Source: Novosphingobium sp. (GTDB taxonomy: Bacteria; Pseudomonadota; Alphaproteobacteria; Sphingomonadales; Sphingomonadaceae). From it: DNA of 61,968 nt. The notes beneath the pieces are model-generated. The model searched no databases. It was not told the DNA's origin and was given only the letters and a program-made list of their open reading frames with translations. Below are positions 1 to 8,070 of the stretch, one piece after another. Location: assembly GCF_030696665.1 (NCBI RefSeq), contig NZ_JAUYRV010000037.1, forward strand, positions 1 to 61,968, in the 5' to 3' direction. Position 1 is the stretch's first letter. The number at the start of each line of letters is the position of its first letter. Position numbers and translations under genes: made by a program.

Positions 1-362
1 AGGCGCTGCCGGGCACGGGGGATTACCTCAGCCTGGTGATGCAGTTCATTCTGGCTTTCGGGATCAGCTTCCTTCTGCCGGTGCTGCTGATGCTGTTGAA
101 CCGCGCAGGCATTGTGACGCGTGATCAACTGGTTACGGCGCGGCGATATGTGATCGTGGGCATTTTTGCGGTGGCCACAGTGGCGACGCCGCCAGATGTG
201 GTATCGCAGTTGATGCTGGCGATCCCGCTGCTGCTGCTGTTCGAAGGCACGCTGATCCTGATGCGATTTACCGAAAAGGCTGACGCAAAGCGGCGGGCCG
301 CTGAGGAAGCGGCTGAAAAGGCGGCAGAGCTAACCGCTGCGGACACCCCGCTTATTCCGTAA
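1..362 (+). CDS. tatC: Sec-independent translocase TatC, C-terminal part (partial)
   Basis: Only the last ~120 residues are in the window; the open frame runs in from the left edge without a start. They hold the last membrane segments of TatC, the multi-spanning inner-membrane receptor that recognises twin-arginine signal peptides with TatB. A hydrophobic segment (FGISFLLPVLLMLL) is followed by the family-typical stretch VTARRYVIVGIFAVATVATP, with a Pro-Asp after it and another hydrophobic helix. The last ~35 residues are a charged Ala/Glu/Lys tail. tatA and tatB would be expected just upstream, outside the window. The call rests on recognition of this C-terminal block. Confidence 0.9.
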   Translation, partial: ALPGTGDYLSLVMQFILAFGISFLLPVLLMLLNRAGIVTRDQLVTARRYVIVGIFAVATVATPPDVVSQLMLAIPLLLLFEGTLILMRFTEKADAKRRAAEEAAEKAAELTAADTPLIP

Positions 363-2073
363 GTCGCGCCGCGAAAAATGCCCCGTTCGTGGGCTTTCCG
401 GCTGTGGTGCCTTCATCGGCTGACCACACGCGGCCGCCGCCGATCCATGTTTCGCTGACCTTGGTTGCGCGCAATTGCGCGGCGCTGGCAGCGAGTGGGT
501 CAATGTCCACCAAGACAAAGTCGGCGCGCAGGCCGGGGGCGAGGCGGCCGAATTTGCTTTCAGCGAACCCGGCATAGGCAGCGCCAGCAGTGTAGGCGGC
601 AAGTGCTTCTGCTGCGCTCAACCGCTCTTGTGGTTGCCAGCCACCGGCGGGCTGATCGTCCGGTCCCTGACGGCTGATGGCGGCGGCAAGGCCTGCCCAC
701 GGATCGGCCATTTCCACAGGCGCATCGGACCCGAAAGCGAGACGCACGCCCGCAGACTTGAGCGACTTCCACGGATAGGCTCCGGCAAGGCGATCCGGTC
801 CAAGGCGGGCCTCGGCCATCAACCGGTCCGAGGTTTGGTGGATTGGCTGCATCGAGGCGATTGCACCGCTGCTGGCGAACTTCGCAAAGTCCTTGGGATC
901 GACGATCTGGGCGTGTTCCACGCGCCAGCGGCGGTCACCCTTGTACGTGCCCGACAGATCGCTGATTGCGCCGATGACCGTGGCGTTGGCTTCATCCCCG
1001 ATGGCGTGAACTGCCACCTGAAAGCCGTCCATCGCGGCGCGGCTCATGATATTGCCAAGCTGGGTTTGGTTCAGTTGCGGCAACCCGCGCGTGCCGGGTG
1101 CATCGGCATAGGGCGTTTTCAGCCACGCGCCGCGTGAGCCGAGTGCGCCATCAAGGTAAAGCTTCACGCCGTTCAGCCGCAGCCTGTCCTGATAGAGCCA
1201 AGGCGAAGGCCCGGGGCCGCCGATCAGCGTCATCTGATCTGGACCGGCGGCATAGGCCATGACGCGCACGTAGAGCCGGTTGGCATCGCCTGCGCGGCGG
1301 TAGGTCTGCCAATCCTCGATCCCGGTTCCCATGTCGGCGACGGCGGTGATACCACGTTTGAACAGGATCTGCTGGGCAGTGGCGAAGGCGACATCGCGGT
1401 CTTCGGCGCGGGGCGGTGGCACCTTGGCGTTGACGAGTTCCATCGCGGAATCGATCAGCACGCCCGCCGGAGTGCCATCTGCGCCGCGTTCGATGCTGCC
1501 ACCTGCGGGGTCTTTCGTGGCAGCGCTGACGCCTGCGGCCTTGAGCGCCGCCGTGTTGGCCCACCCGGCGTGCCCATCGACGCGACCGAGCCATGCCGGG
1601 CGACCGCCCGTGACGGCATCAAGTTCAGCCGCCGTCGGAAAACGGCCAAGCTTCCACAGTTCCTGATTCCACCCGCGCCCGAAAATCCACGGACGATCAG
1701 GGTGTTCGGCGGCGAATTTGCCAATGCGGTTGAGGGCGTCGGCCAGCGAGGTCGTGTCCGAAAGGTCGAGGCTGAGCGCGGCAAAGCCGATGTCCATGAC
1801 GTGCGCGTGCGCATCGATCATGCCGGGCAACATCACGCGGCCTTTGCCATCGATGTGGTACTGATATTCCTTGCGGGGCTTGGGCTTCTTGTCGCCGCTG
1901 CGGATCAGGCGCTTGATCGTGCCCGCATCGTCGAACAGCAGGCCGGTGAACTGTTCGACCTGACCGTTTGTGTTGATGGTGCGGCCAACGACATTGTCCA
2001 CCAGCGTATCGGCAAGGACTGCAGGAGAAGCAGTGAGCAGGAGTGCGGCAAGTGTGGCGCGGAACATGGTCAT
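352..2073 (-). CDS. secreted amidohydrolase family 3 protein (YtcJ-like)
   Basis: A 573-residue metal-dependent hydrolase of the amidohydrolase superfamily. The start (MTMFRATL) gives a signal peptide ending near AVLA, so export is likely. Metal-site motifs are visible: DAHAHV (HxH) near residue 90, VHAIGDEAN and VEHAQIV in the middle, and FGSDAPVE towards the C-terminus. This is the layout of YtcJ/amidohydro_3 enzymes, whose substrates are mostly unknown. Its ATG overlaps the stop of the upstream dehydrogenase by 4 bases (ATGA at 2073-2070), so the two are probably co-translated. The last 11 bases overlap the convergent tatC. The frame stays open far upstream, but that part is antisense to nothing conserved and overlaps the dehydrogenase, so the ATGA start is preferred. 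Confidence 0.87.
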   Translation of the reverse strand: MTMFRATLAALLLTASPAVLADTLVDNVVGRTINTNGQVEQFTGLLFDDAGTIKRLIRSGDKKPKPRKEYQYHIDGKGRVMLPGMIDAHAHVMDIGFAALSLDLSDTTSLADALNRIGKFAAEHPDRPWIFGRGWNQELWKLGRFPTAAELDAVTGGRPAWLGRVDGHAGWANTAALKAAGVSAATKDPAGGSIERGADGTPAGVLIDSAMELVNAKVPPPRAEDRDVAFATAQQILFKRGITAVADMGTGIEDWQTYRRAGDANRLYVRVMAYAAGPDQMTLIGGPGPSPWLYQDRLRLNGVKLYLDGALGSRGAWLKTPYADAPGTRGLPQLNQTQLGNIMSRAAMDGFQVAVHAIGDEANATVIGAISDLSGTYKGDRRWRVEHAQIVDPKDFAKFASSGAIASMQPIHQTSDRLMAEARLGPDRLAGAYPWKSLKSAGVRLAFGSDAPVEMADPWAGLAAAISRQGPDDQPAGGWQPQERLSAAEALAAYTAGAAYAGFAESKFGRLAPGLRADFVLVDIDPLAASAAQLRATKVSETWIGGGRVWSADEGTTAGKPTNGAFFAARLTE

Positions 2074-3002
2074 GCCTTGCCCTTCCGATGCGGCAACCGC
2101 CGGATCAGGGCGCTCGTATCTTCGCGTCCGTATCCCATTGCCTGCACATCGACATAGAACTGATCGACCAGCGCGGTGACGGGGACGCTGGCCCCGAGGT
2201 TGCGCGCCTCGTCCATCGCCAATCCCAAGTCCTTGCGCATCCAGTCCACGGCAAAGCCGAAATCGAATTCGTCCTTCGCCATTGTGTGGAAGCGGTTGTC
2301 CATCTGCCACGATTGCGCCGCGCCGCCGGAGATTGCTTCGAACACCTTGTCGAGATCGAGGTGGGCTATCTGGGCAAAGCGGATGGCTTCGGACAGGCCC
2401 GCGATGGCACCTGCTATGCACATCTGGTTGGCCATCTTGGCGGTTTGCCCTGCGCCCGATTTGCCGACATGGACCACGCGCTTGGCATAAGCGGAAAGGA
2501 TCAGGCGGGCCGCATCCACTGCCTTGGCACTGCCGCCGCACATGATGGCAAGCGTGCCGCCTTCTGCGCCGGACTGGCCACCGGTGACCGGAGCATCGAC
2601 GCAGAGCAGTTCCTTGTCGCGCCCCTCAACCGCGATCTGGCGGGCGATGCGGGCCGAAACGGTGGTGTGATCGATATAGAGCGCGCCGCGCCGCAGCGTG
2701 GAAAATGCGCCGTTGGGGCTGAGCACGACATCGGCAAGATCATCGTCGTTGCCAACGCATGTGATGACCGCATCGGCACCATCTGCGGCTTCGGCAGGGC
2801 TGGTGGCGACGCGCACCTTGATGCCAGGGTTTGCCGCCTGCCACGCTTCGGCGCGGGCGGGGGAGCGGTTGTAGATGGTCAGATTGTGACCGGCATGGCC
2901 GAGGTGGCGGGCCATCGCGCCGCCCATCGTGCCAAGGCCAAGGAAGGAGACGTTCTGGGGCGGAGAGGCTGCTGCGGTTTCGTCGGTCATGCTGTGCTTC
3001 AT
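2070..3002 (-). CDS. NAD(P)-dependent 6PGDH/3-hydroxyisobutyrate dehydrogenase family protein
   Basis: About 310 residues. An N-terminal Rossmann fold carries FLGLGTMGGAMARHL (GxGxxG plus the family MG), a substrate-binding DAPVTGGQSGAEGGTLAIM segment, and the catalytic-lysine helix SGAGQTAKMANQM. These are the signatures of beta-hydroxyacid dehydrogenases (HibD, GarR, GlxR); the exact substrate cannot be read. The start is either ATG 3002 (MKHSMTDE) or ATG 2990 (MTDE); neither has a strong ribosome-binding site. The frame is open further upstream but that part has no family character. First gene of a two-gene operon with the amidohydrolase, and divergent from the VanZ-like gene; a GCGGGG-AAAG-CCCCGC hairpin lies at 3017-3032 between them. 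Confidence 0.85.
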   Translation of the reverse strand: MKHSMTDETAAASPPQNVSFLGLGTMGGAMARHLGHAGHNLTIYNRSPARAEAWQAANPGIKVRVATSPAEAADGADAVITCVGNDDDLADVVLSPNGAFSTLRRGALYIDHTTVSARIARQIAVEGRDKELLCVDAPVTGGQSGAEGGTLAIMCGGSAKAVDAARLILSAYAKRVVHVGKSGAGQTAKMANQMCIAGAIAGLSEAIRFAQIAHLDLDKVFEAISGGAAQSWQMDNRFHTMAKDEFDFGFAVDWMRKDLGLAMDEARNLGASVPVTALVDQFYVDVQAMGYGREDTSALIRRLPHRKGKA

Positions 3003-3075
3003 ATCGGGTTTACGGCGCGGGGAAAGCCCCGCACTGACTTGCCAGTCCTGCTGCGGCGCAGCATAAGCGGCGGCG

Positions 3076-3453
3076 ATGCAAGGCTTTCTTCCCACCCTTT
3101 CGCGGCTGGCGCGGCTGTTGTTCTGGCCTGCGCTGCTGTTCGCGCTGACGATGGCGGTGCTGCCCAAGCCGCCGCAATTGCCGGGGCCGGAACTGGGCGA
3201 CAAGGTGCAGCATATGCTGGCGTTCTTTACGCTTACTGTATTGGCGGGCGTGGGCTGGCCACGGCTGACGCTGGTGCGGGCCGTCCTTTGGCTTTCACTG
3301 GTGGGGGCGGGGATCGAGGTCGTGCAGGCGGTGCCAGCGCTCTACCGCGATTCGGACTGGCGTGACTGGGTGGCCGATACGGTGGCGATCATGGCGGCAC
3401 TGGTGCCGGTGGCTTTGTTCCGGCGCATGATTGAGCCGAACGAGCAGACCTGA
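3076..3453 (+). CDS. VanZ-like family membrane protein
   Basis: A 125-residue inner-membrane protein with about four hydrophobic segments. The family pattern is visible: LPKPPQLPGPELGDKVQHMLAFFTL (loop plus conserved DK..H in the first half), then AGIEVVQAVPALYRDSDWRDWVAD, where the E..Q and D..D residues match the VanZ-like domain. VanZ itself contributes to low-level teicoplanin resistance, but small proteobacterial relatives are uncharacterised. Stands alone between a divergent dehydrogenase and threonine ammonia-lyase. Confidence 0.75.
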   Translation: MQGFLPTLSRLARLLFWPALLFALTMAVLPKPPQLPGPELGDKVQHMLAFFTLTVLAGVGWPRLTLVRAVLWLSLVGAGIEVVQAVPALYRDSDWRDWVADTVAIMAALVPVALFRRMIEPNEQT

Positions 3454-3515
3454 CCGGCACTTTGGTGCAGACTCAGTGGTTTTCTTGATGGCCGCTTTCC
3501 GTTAGGGCGCAGCGC

Positions 3516-4766
3516 ATGGAAAACACAGCGCTCAAGACCGCAACACAGGGCGACGCCCTGCTGACCCTCGCCGATGTCCGTGCGGCGGCGGAGCGGATTG
3601 CCGGACAGGTCGTGCGCACGCCGACGATGTATAGCAAGACGTTGAGCGCGATTACTGGAGCCGACATCTGGCTCAAGTTCGAAAATCAGCAGTTTACCGC
3701 CGCTTACAAAGAGCGTGGGGCGCTGAATGCGCTTTTACAGTTGGACGAGGAGCAGCGTTCGCGTGGGGTGATCGCAGCTTCGGCGGGCAACCATGCGCAG
3801 GGGCTGAGCTATCACGGCACGCGGCTGGGCATGCCGGTGACGATCGTGATGCCGAAGACCACGCCGACGGTGAAGATCATGCAGACCGAGGCCGTGGGCG
3901 GCAAGGTGGTGCTGGAGGGCGAGACCTTTGACGAGGCCTTTGCCCATGCGCGCAAGCTGGAGGGCGAACTGGGGCTGACCTTCGTCCACCCGTTCGATGA
4001 TCCGCACGTGGCAGCAGGGCAGGGCACCGTGGCGCTGGAAATGCTGGAGGACGCGCCTGAAATCGAGACGCTGGTCGTGCCCATCGGCGGCGGCGGGCTT
4101 TTGACTGGAATGGGCACGGCGGCGCGTGGGATCAAGCCGGGCATTGGGCTGATTGGCGTGCAGGCGCAGCTGTTCCCTTCGATGTATGCGAAGTTGAAGC
4201 ATCTTGATCTGCCTTGCGGTGGCGATACGCTGGCCGAGGGCATCGCGGTGAAGGAGCCGGGGCAGTTTACCTCACGCGTGCTGGCGCAGATCGTCGATGA
4301 CATCGTGCTGGTGGGTGAACCGGCGCTGGAAAGCGCTGTGGCGCTGCTGCTGCAGATTGAAAAGACCGTAGTCGAAGGCGCTGGCGCGGCGGGGCTGGCG
4401 GCGGTGATGACGCATCGCAAGCGCTTTGCCGGGCGCAAGGTGGGGATCGTCCTGTGCGGCGGCAATATCGACACGCGGCTGCTGGCCAACGTGCTGCTGC
4501 GCGATCTGGCGCGGTCCGGGCGGCTGGGCCGTTTGCGCATCACGTTGCAGGATCGGCCGGGCGCGCTGTTCAAGGTGGTCGAGGAATTCAACCGCTATCA
4601 GGTGAACATCCTGGAGGTGTGGCACCAGCGCATCTTCACCTCGCTGCCGGCCAAGGGACTGACCGCCGAGATCGAGTGCGAGGCGCGCGATCGGGAGCAG
4701 ATCGACCTGCTCGTCGCCGGGTTGCGGGCCAAGGGATATGATGTGGAACAGGTGGAACTGGGCTGA
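3516..4766 (+). CDS. ilvA: threonine ammonia-lyase (threonine deaminase) with ACT domain
   Basis: A 416-residue fold-type II PLP enzyme converting L-threonine to 2-oxobutanoate and ammonia, the entry to isoleucine synthesis. The PLP lysine is Lys65 in AAYKERGA, the Asn-containing SAGNHAQG loop follows, and the phosphate loop is PIGGGGLLTGMG near residue 190. An ACT domain begins near residue 335 (RLRITLQDRPGALFKVVEEF), suggesting allosteric control. The single short ACT module is typical of the ~400-residue catabolic/biosynthetic class rather than the 500-residue IlvA of E. coli, so tdcB-type naming is possible. No neighbouring branched-chain genes. Confidence 0.9.
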   Translation: MENTALKTATQGDALLTLADVRAAAERIAGQVVRTPTMYSKTLSAITGADIWLKFENQQFTAAYKERGALNALLQLDEEQRSRGVIAASAGNHAQGLSYHGTRLGMPVTIVMPKTTPTVKIMQTEAVGGKVVLEGETFDEAFAHARKLEGELGLTFVHPFDDPHVAAGQGTVALEMLEDAPEIETLVVPIGGGGLLTGMGTAARGIKPGIGLIGVQAQLFPSMYAKLKHLDLPCGGDTLAEGIAVKEPGQFTSRVLAQIVDDIVLVGEPALESAVALLLQIEKTVVEGAGAAGLAAVMTHRKRFAGRKVGIVLCGGNIDTRLLANVLLRDLARSGRLGRLRITLQDRPGALFKVVEEFNRYQVNILEVWHQRIFTSLPAKGLTAEIECEARDREQIDLLVAGLRAKGYDVEQVELG

Positions 4767-4976
4767 ACCATGCCCGCGGGTCGTTAACTTCTTGAAACCG
4801 CAGTGTCCTGTATCCGGACTGGCGGCATATCCTGCCGTGTTATCGCCGTTTCGGCATGGTTTTCTGCCGTATTTGTGCGGGATTTGATGGTTAAGGGGCT
4901 TTTACGAATGCCCTTGCTGATGCATGTTCCTTACTGACAGGCAGGATAGTCCGGCCTCAGGAGCAATCGCAACGCC

Positions 4977-5834
4977 GTGACCGCGCCCGTCCGCTTTCCC
5001 CGCTTCTTCGTGACCAGCCCTTCGCCGTGCCCCTATTTGCCGGGGCGGCAGGAGCGAAAGGTGTTCACCGAGCTGAAGGGCCAGAACACCGATGAGCTGA
5101 ACGACGCGCTGAGCCGCATAGGATTCCGGCGGAGTCAGACGGTGGCGTATCGCCCAAGCTGCATTGATTGCATGGCCTGTGTGTCGGTTCGCGTGGTGAC
5201 AGAGGCGTTCAAACCATCGTCCACGCAGAAGCGCATATGGAAGCGCAACAGCGATCTTGTGGTCAATGTGTGCAAGGCCTGGTCCACGCCGGAACAATTT
5301 GAGCTGTTGCAGCGTTATCTTGCGGTGCGTCATCCCGGCGGGGGGATGGCAGCTATGGACGAGATGGACTTCGCGGACATGGTGGAGCACACGCCCGTCA
5401 AGAGTTATGTGATTGAATACAGAGAGCCAACCGTAGACGGCTCGCCGGGAAGACTGGTAGGAGCCTGTCTGACTGACGAGCAGGGCGACGGCCTCTCGAT
5501 GATCTACAGCTTCTACGATCCACAACACGAGACACGGTCCGGGCTTGGCACTTTCATCATCCTTGACCACATCCAGCGCGCAGCCCGCGTCGGGCTGCCC
5601 TATGTCTATCTCGGCTATTGGGTCGAGGGTTCTGAGCGCATGCAATACAAAGTGCGCTTCCGGCCTATGGAGAAACTGGGTCGCGATGGCTGGGAACGGT
5701 TCGAACCCGCTGAACAGGCCGATGCAATCGAACGCGCTGTTGCTTTGCGGCGTGACCGCACTGGCGTTGAGCCGGTCGAAGGCAGCCTCAAGGACGGCGT
5801 CCACGGCGCGCAGGAGCGTTACGCCCACATCTGA
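4977..5834 (+). CDS. bpt: aspartate/glutamate leucyltransferase (arginyl-tRNA--protein transferase family)
   Basis: A 285-residue Bpt/Ate1 homolog that transfers Leu from Leu-tRNA to N-terminal Asp or Glu, marking proteins for ClpS/ClpAP. Family features are a CPYLPGR segment near the N-terminus, the Cys-containing [13 protein letters not shown] motif, the [14 protein letters not shown] stretch and the acetyltransferase-like core [13 protein letters not shown]...YVYLGYWV. The start is GTG with an AGGAG at 4959-4963, a rather long 13-base spacing. The 3' end overlaps the probable coding start of tamA. The C-terminal ~30 residues (after [12 protein letters not shown]) are charged and not clearly conserved. 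Confidence 0.9.
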   Translation: MTAPVRFPRFFVTSPSPCPYLPGRQERKVFTELKGQNTDELNDALSRIGFRRSQTVAYRPSCIDCMACVSVRVVTEAFKPSSTQKRIWKRNSDLVVNVCKAWSTPEQFELLQRYLAVRHPGGGMAAMDEMDFADMVEHTPVKSYVIEYREPTVDGSPGRLVGACLTDEQGDGLSMIYSFYDPQHETRSGLGTFIILDHIQRAARVGLPYVYLGYWVEGSERMQYKVRFRPMEKLGRDGWERFEPAEQADAIERAVALRRDRTGVEPVEGSLKDGVHGAQERYAHI

Positions 5835-5865
5835 CCGTTCGCTGGCGCGGGTAATCGCCGCGCTG

Positions 5866-8070
5866 ATGATCCTGGTCCTGCCGGCCCATGCGCTGGCGCA
5901 ATCGATGAATGCGGACCAGGAGCTGGAGGCGCTGATCCCCGATTCGGCGATGCAGAACGCCGATGCTTGGGCACTGGATACCGAAGCAGCCCGGACTGGC
6001 GCGCCGTCTGACGCCGAAGTGGGCGCCATAGCCACTGATGTGGAGATGCCGGAACTTCCCGGCATGACCATCGCATGGCCCGATGGCAGCGAAATCCCCG
6101 ACGTTCAGCCATTGTCACCCGATCCCGATATTGAAGTGGCCGAGCAGACAACTGATGCCGCCGTAGATGCGCTGCCGGGGCAGGAGCAGGCCGAGGTCGT
6201 CGAAAAGCTTGCCGACGCCGATATAGAACGGGTGGGCGATCAGGTGGAAGTGGCCTTCCCGCGTGGCGACGCCGCCGTGGCGGAGAAGGCCGATATCGTG
6301 GCCCGCTTTGCTGCGCTCTCCAGCCTCAAGACCAATCAGGACGATGACGACAACCTTGCGCAGATCGTCCGGCGTGGCCGCACCGACCGCGAGTTGCTGG
6401 TCGAGATCATGCGGGTGCACGGCTATTACGACGCCAGCGTGTTCCAGTCGCTTGGCGGGCTGGGTGAGCGTGCGGCCGGCGAGCGTGCAGAAGGCCAGCG
6501 TGCGGAAGGTGAGGCTGCAGGCCCACGGCGCGGGCCGATTGACGTGCAGAAGGTTGTAGTGCGCTTTGATGTGCAGCCGGGGCCACAGTACAAGTTCGGC
6601 ACGCTGGCATTTGGTGATCTGCAGGCGGCCGGCGCGGACGCCGAGGCGTTGCGCGGGGCGTTCGAGCTGAATAGCGGCGACGCAATCAATTCCGACAAGA
6701 TCGTGGCCGAGCGGCTGAACCTGCAAACGGCGCTGGGCGAAACCGGATACGCCTTTGCCAAGGTTGCCGAGCCGGACCTGCTGATCGACCATGAACGCCG
6801 CGAAGGTGATTTGACTGTGCCTGTGACGCCGGGCGGGGTCTATGCCTTCGGTAAAGTAACCTCCTCGCGCGAGGATTTCCTGAGCGGCAAGCACTTGCAG
6901 CGGATCGCCAAATTCGATCCCGGCGAGCGTTACAAGAAGTCAGACGTGGACGACCTGCGGCAGGCGATCCTTGCCACGGGTCTCGTCTCTTCGGTCACTG
7001 TCGAAACGCGTGAAGCGGCAAAGCCTGCGAACGGCGCGCCGGGCACGGTGGACGTGGAAGTGGCGCTTACGCCCGGCCCGCTGCGGACTCTGGCTGGGCT
7101 GGTCGGTTATTCCAGCGGCGAAGGATTCCGTGTTGAAGCAAGCTGGGAACATCGCAACTTCTTCCCGCCTGAAGGCATGGTGCGCGTGCGCGGCGTGGCG
7201 GGTACGCAGGAGCAATTGGCGGGCGCGACATTCCGCCGCAACAACTTCCTGACGCGCGATCTGGTGCTCAACGCCGACCTGTTTGCCCGCAATCAGGTGA
7301 GCAATGCTTTCCAGGCGCGCACGGTTTCGTTCACTGCCGGGTTGGAACGGCAGCAGACGCTGCTGTTCCAGAAGCCATTGGTCTTTGCCGCAGGTATCGA
7401 GATCCTTGCCACGGGTGAGCGCGATGCAGCGGCGATCCTCGCCAATCAGCCGCGCAAGACCTATTTCATCGGCGCGTTGCCAATGCGCGTGGCCTATGAC
7501 GGCAGCGACAGCCTGCTTGATCCCAAGCGCGGCTTCCGCGTTGGCCTACGCGGTTCGCCCGAAGTTTCGGTGCAGGACGGTGCCCGGTCGAGCTATGGCA
7601 AGGTGCAGTTTGACGCCAGCTATTATCAGCCGCTGGGCGAAAAGCTGGTGGTGGCATCGCGCGTGCGCCTCGGCACGATTTTGGGCACCGACATCACCAA
7701 CATCGCGCCTTCGCGGCGATTCTATGCCGGTGGCGGCGGATCGGTGCGTGGCTACGGCTTCCAGCTCATCGGCCCGCGTGACACAGCCGGTGAGCCGAGT
7801 GGCGGGCGTTCGCTCAGCGAGTTCTCATTGGAAGCGCGCGTCAAGACCGGCCTGCTCGGCGGTGCTGTCAGCCTTGTGCCGTTCGTGGATGCAGGTGCGG
7901 TTGACACCACCAGCACTCCGCGTCTGCGCGACATCAAGGTCGGGGCAGGCATCGGCCTGCGCTATGAAACCAACTTTGGCCCGATCCGCATTGATCTGGG
8001 CACGCCGTTGAACCCGTCGCCGGGTGACAGCCGCATTGGCGTTTATGTGGCGCTGGGGCAGGCATTCTGA
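5866..8070 (+). CDS. tamA: autotransporter assembly complex protein TamA (Omp85/BamA superfamily)
   Basis: Outer-membrane 16-strand barrel protein with periplasmic POTRA domains that, with TamB, inserts a subset of outer-membrane proteins and takes part in envelope lipid transport. An Ala-rich signal-like segment ends at HALAQ, followed by an acidic region and POTRA repeats (around VVVRFDVQPGPQYKFGTLAF and VPVTPGGVYAFGKV). The C-terminal ~350 residues form the barrel; GGGGSVRGYGFQ is the conserved Omp85 GxRGY/F loop, and the protein ends in Phe (VALGQAF). The start is unclear: ATG 5866 leaves a signal peptide with no positive n-region, whereas in-frame TTG 5767 or GTG 5752 would add one but overlap bpt. 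Its stop overlaps the tamB start by one base. Confidence 0.9.
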   Translation: MILVLPAHALAQSMNADQELEALIPDSAMQNADAWALDTEAARTGAPSDAEVGAIATDVEMPELPGMTIAWPDGSEIPDVQPLSPDPDIEVAEQTTDAAVDALPGQEQAEVVEKLADADIERVGDQVEVAFPRGDAAVAEKADIVARFAALSSLKTNQDDDDNLAQIVRRGRTDRELLVEIMRVHGYYDASVFQSLGGLGERAAGERAEGQRAEGEAAGPRRGPIDVQKVVVRFDVQPGPQYKFGTLAFGDLQAAGADAEALRGAFELNSGDAINSDKIVAERLNLQTALGETGYAFAKVAEPDLLIDHERREGDLTVPVTPGGVYAFGKVTSSREDFLSGKHLQRIAKFDPGERYKKSDVDDLRQAILATGLVSSVTVETREAAKPANGAPGTVDVEVALTPGPLRTLAGLVGYSSGEGFRVEASWEHRNFFPPEGMVRVRGVAGTQEQLAGATFRRNNFLTRDLVLNADLFARNQVSNAFQARTVSFTAGLERQQTLLFQKPLVFAAGIEILATGERDAAAILANQPRKTYFIGALPMRVAYDGSDSLLDPKRGFRVGLRGSPEVSVQDGARSSYGKVQFDASYYQPLGEKLVVASRVRLGTILGTDITNIAPSRRFYAGGGGSVRGYGFQLIGPRDTAGEPSGGRSLSEFSLEARVKTGLLGGAVSLVPFVDAGAVDTTSTPRLRDIKVGAGIGLRYETNFGPIRIDLGTPLNPSPGDSRIGVYVALGQAF

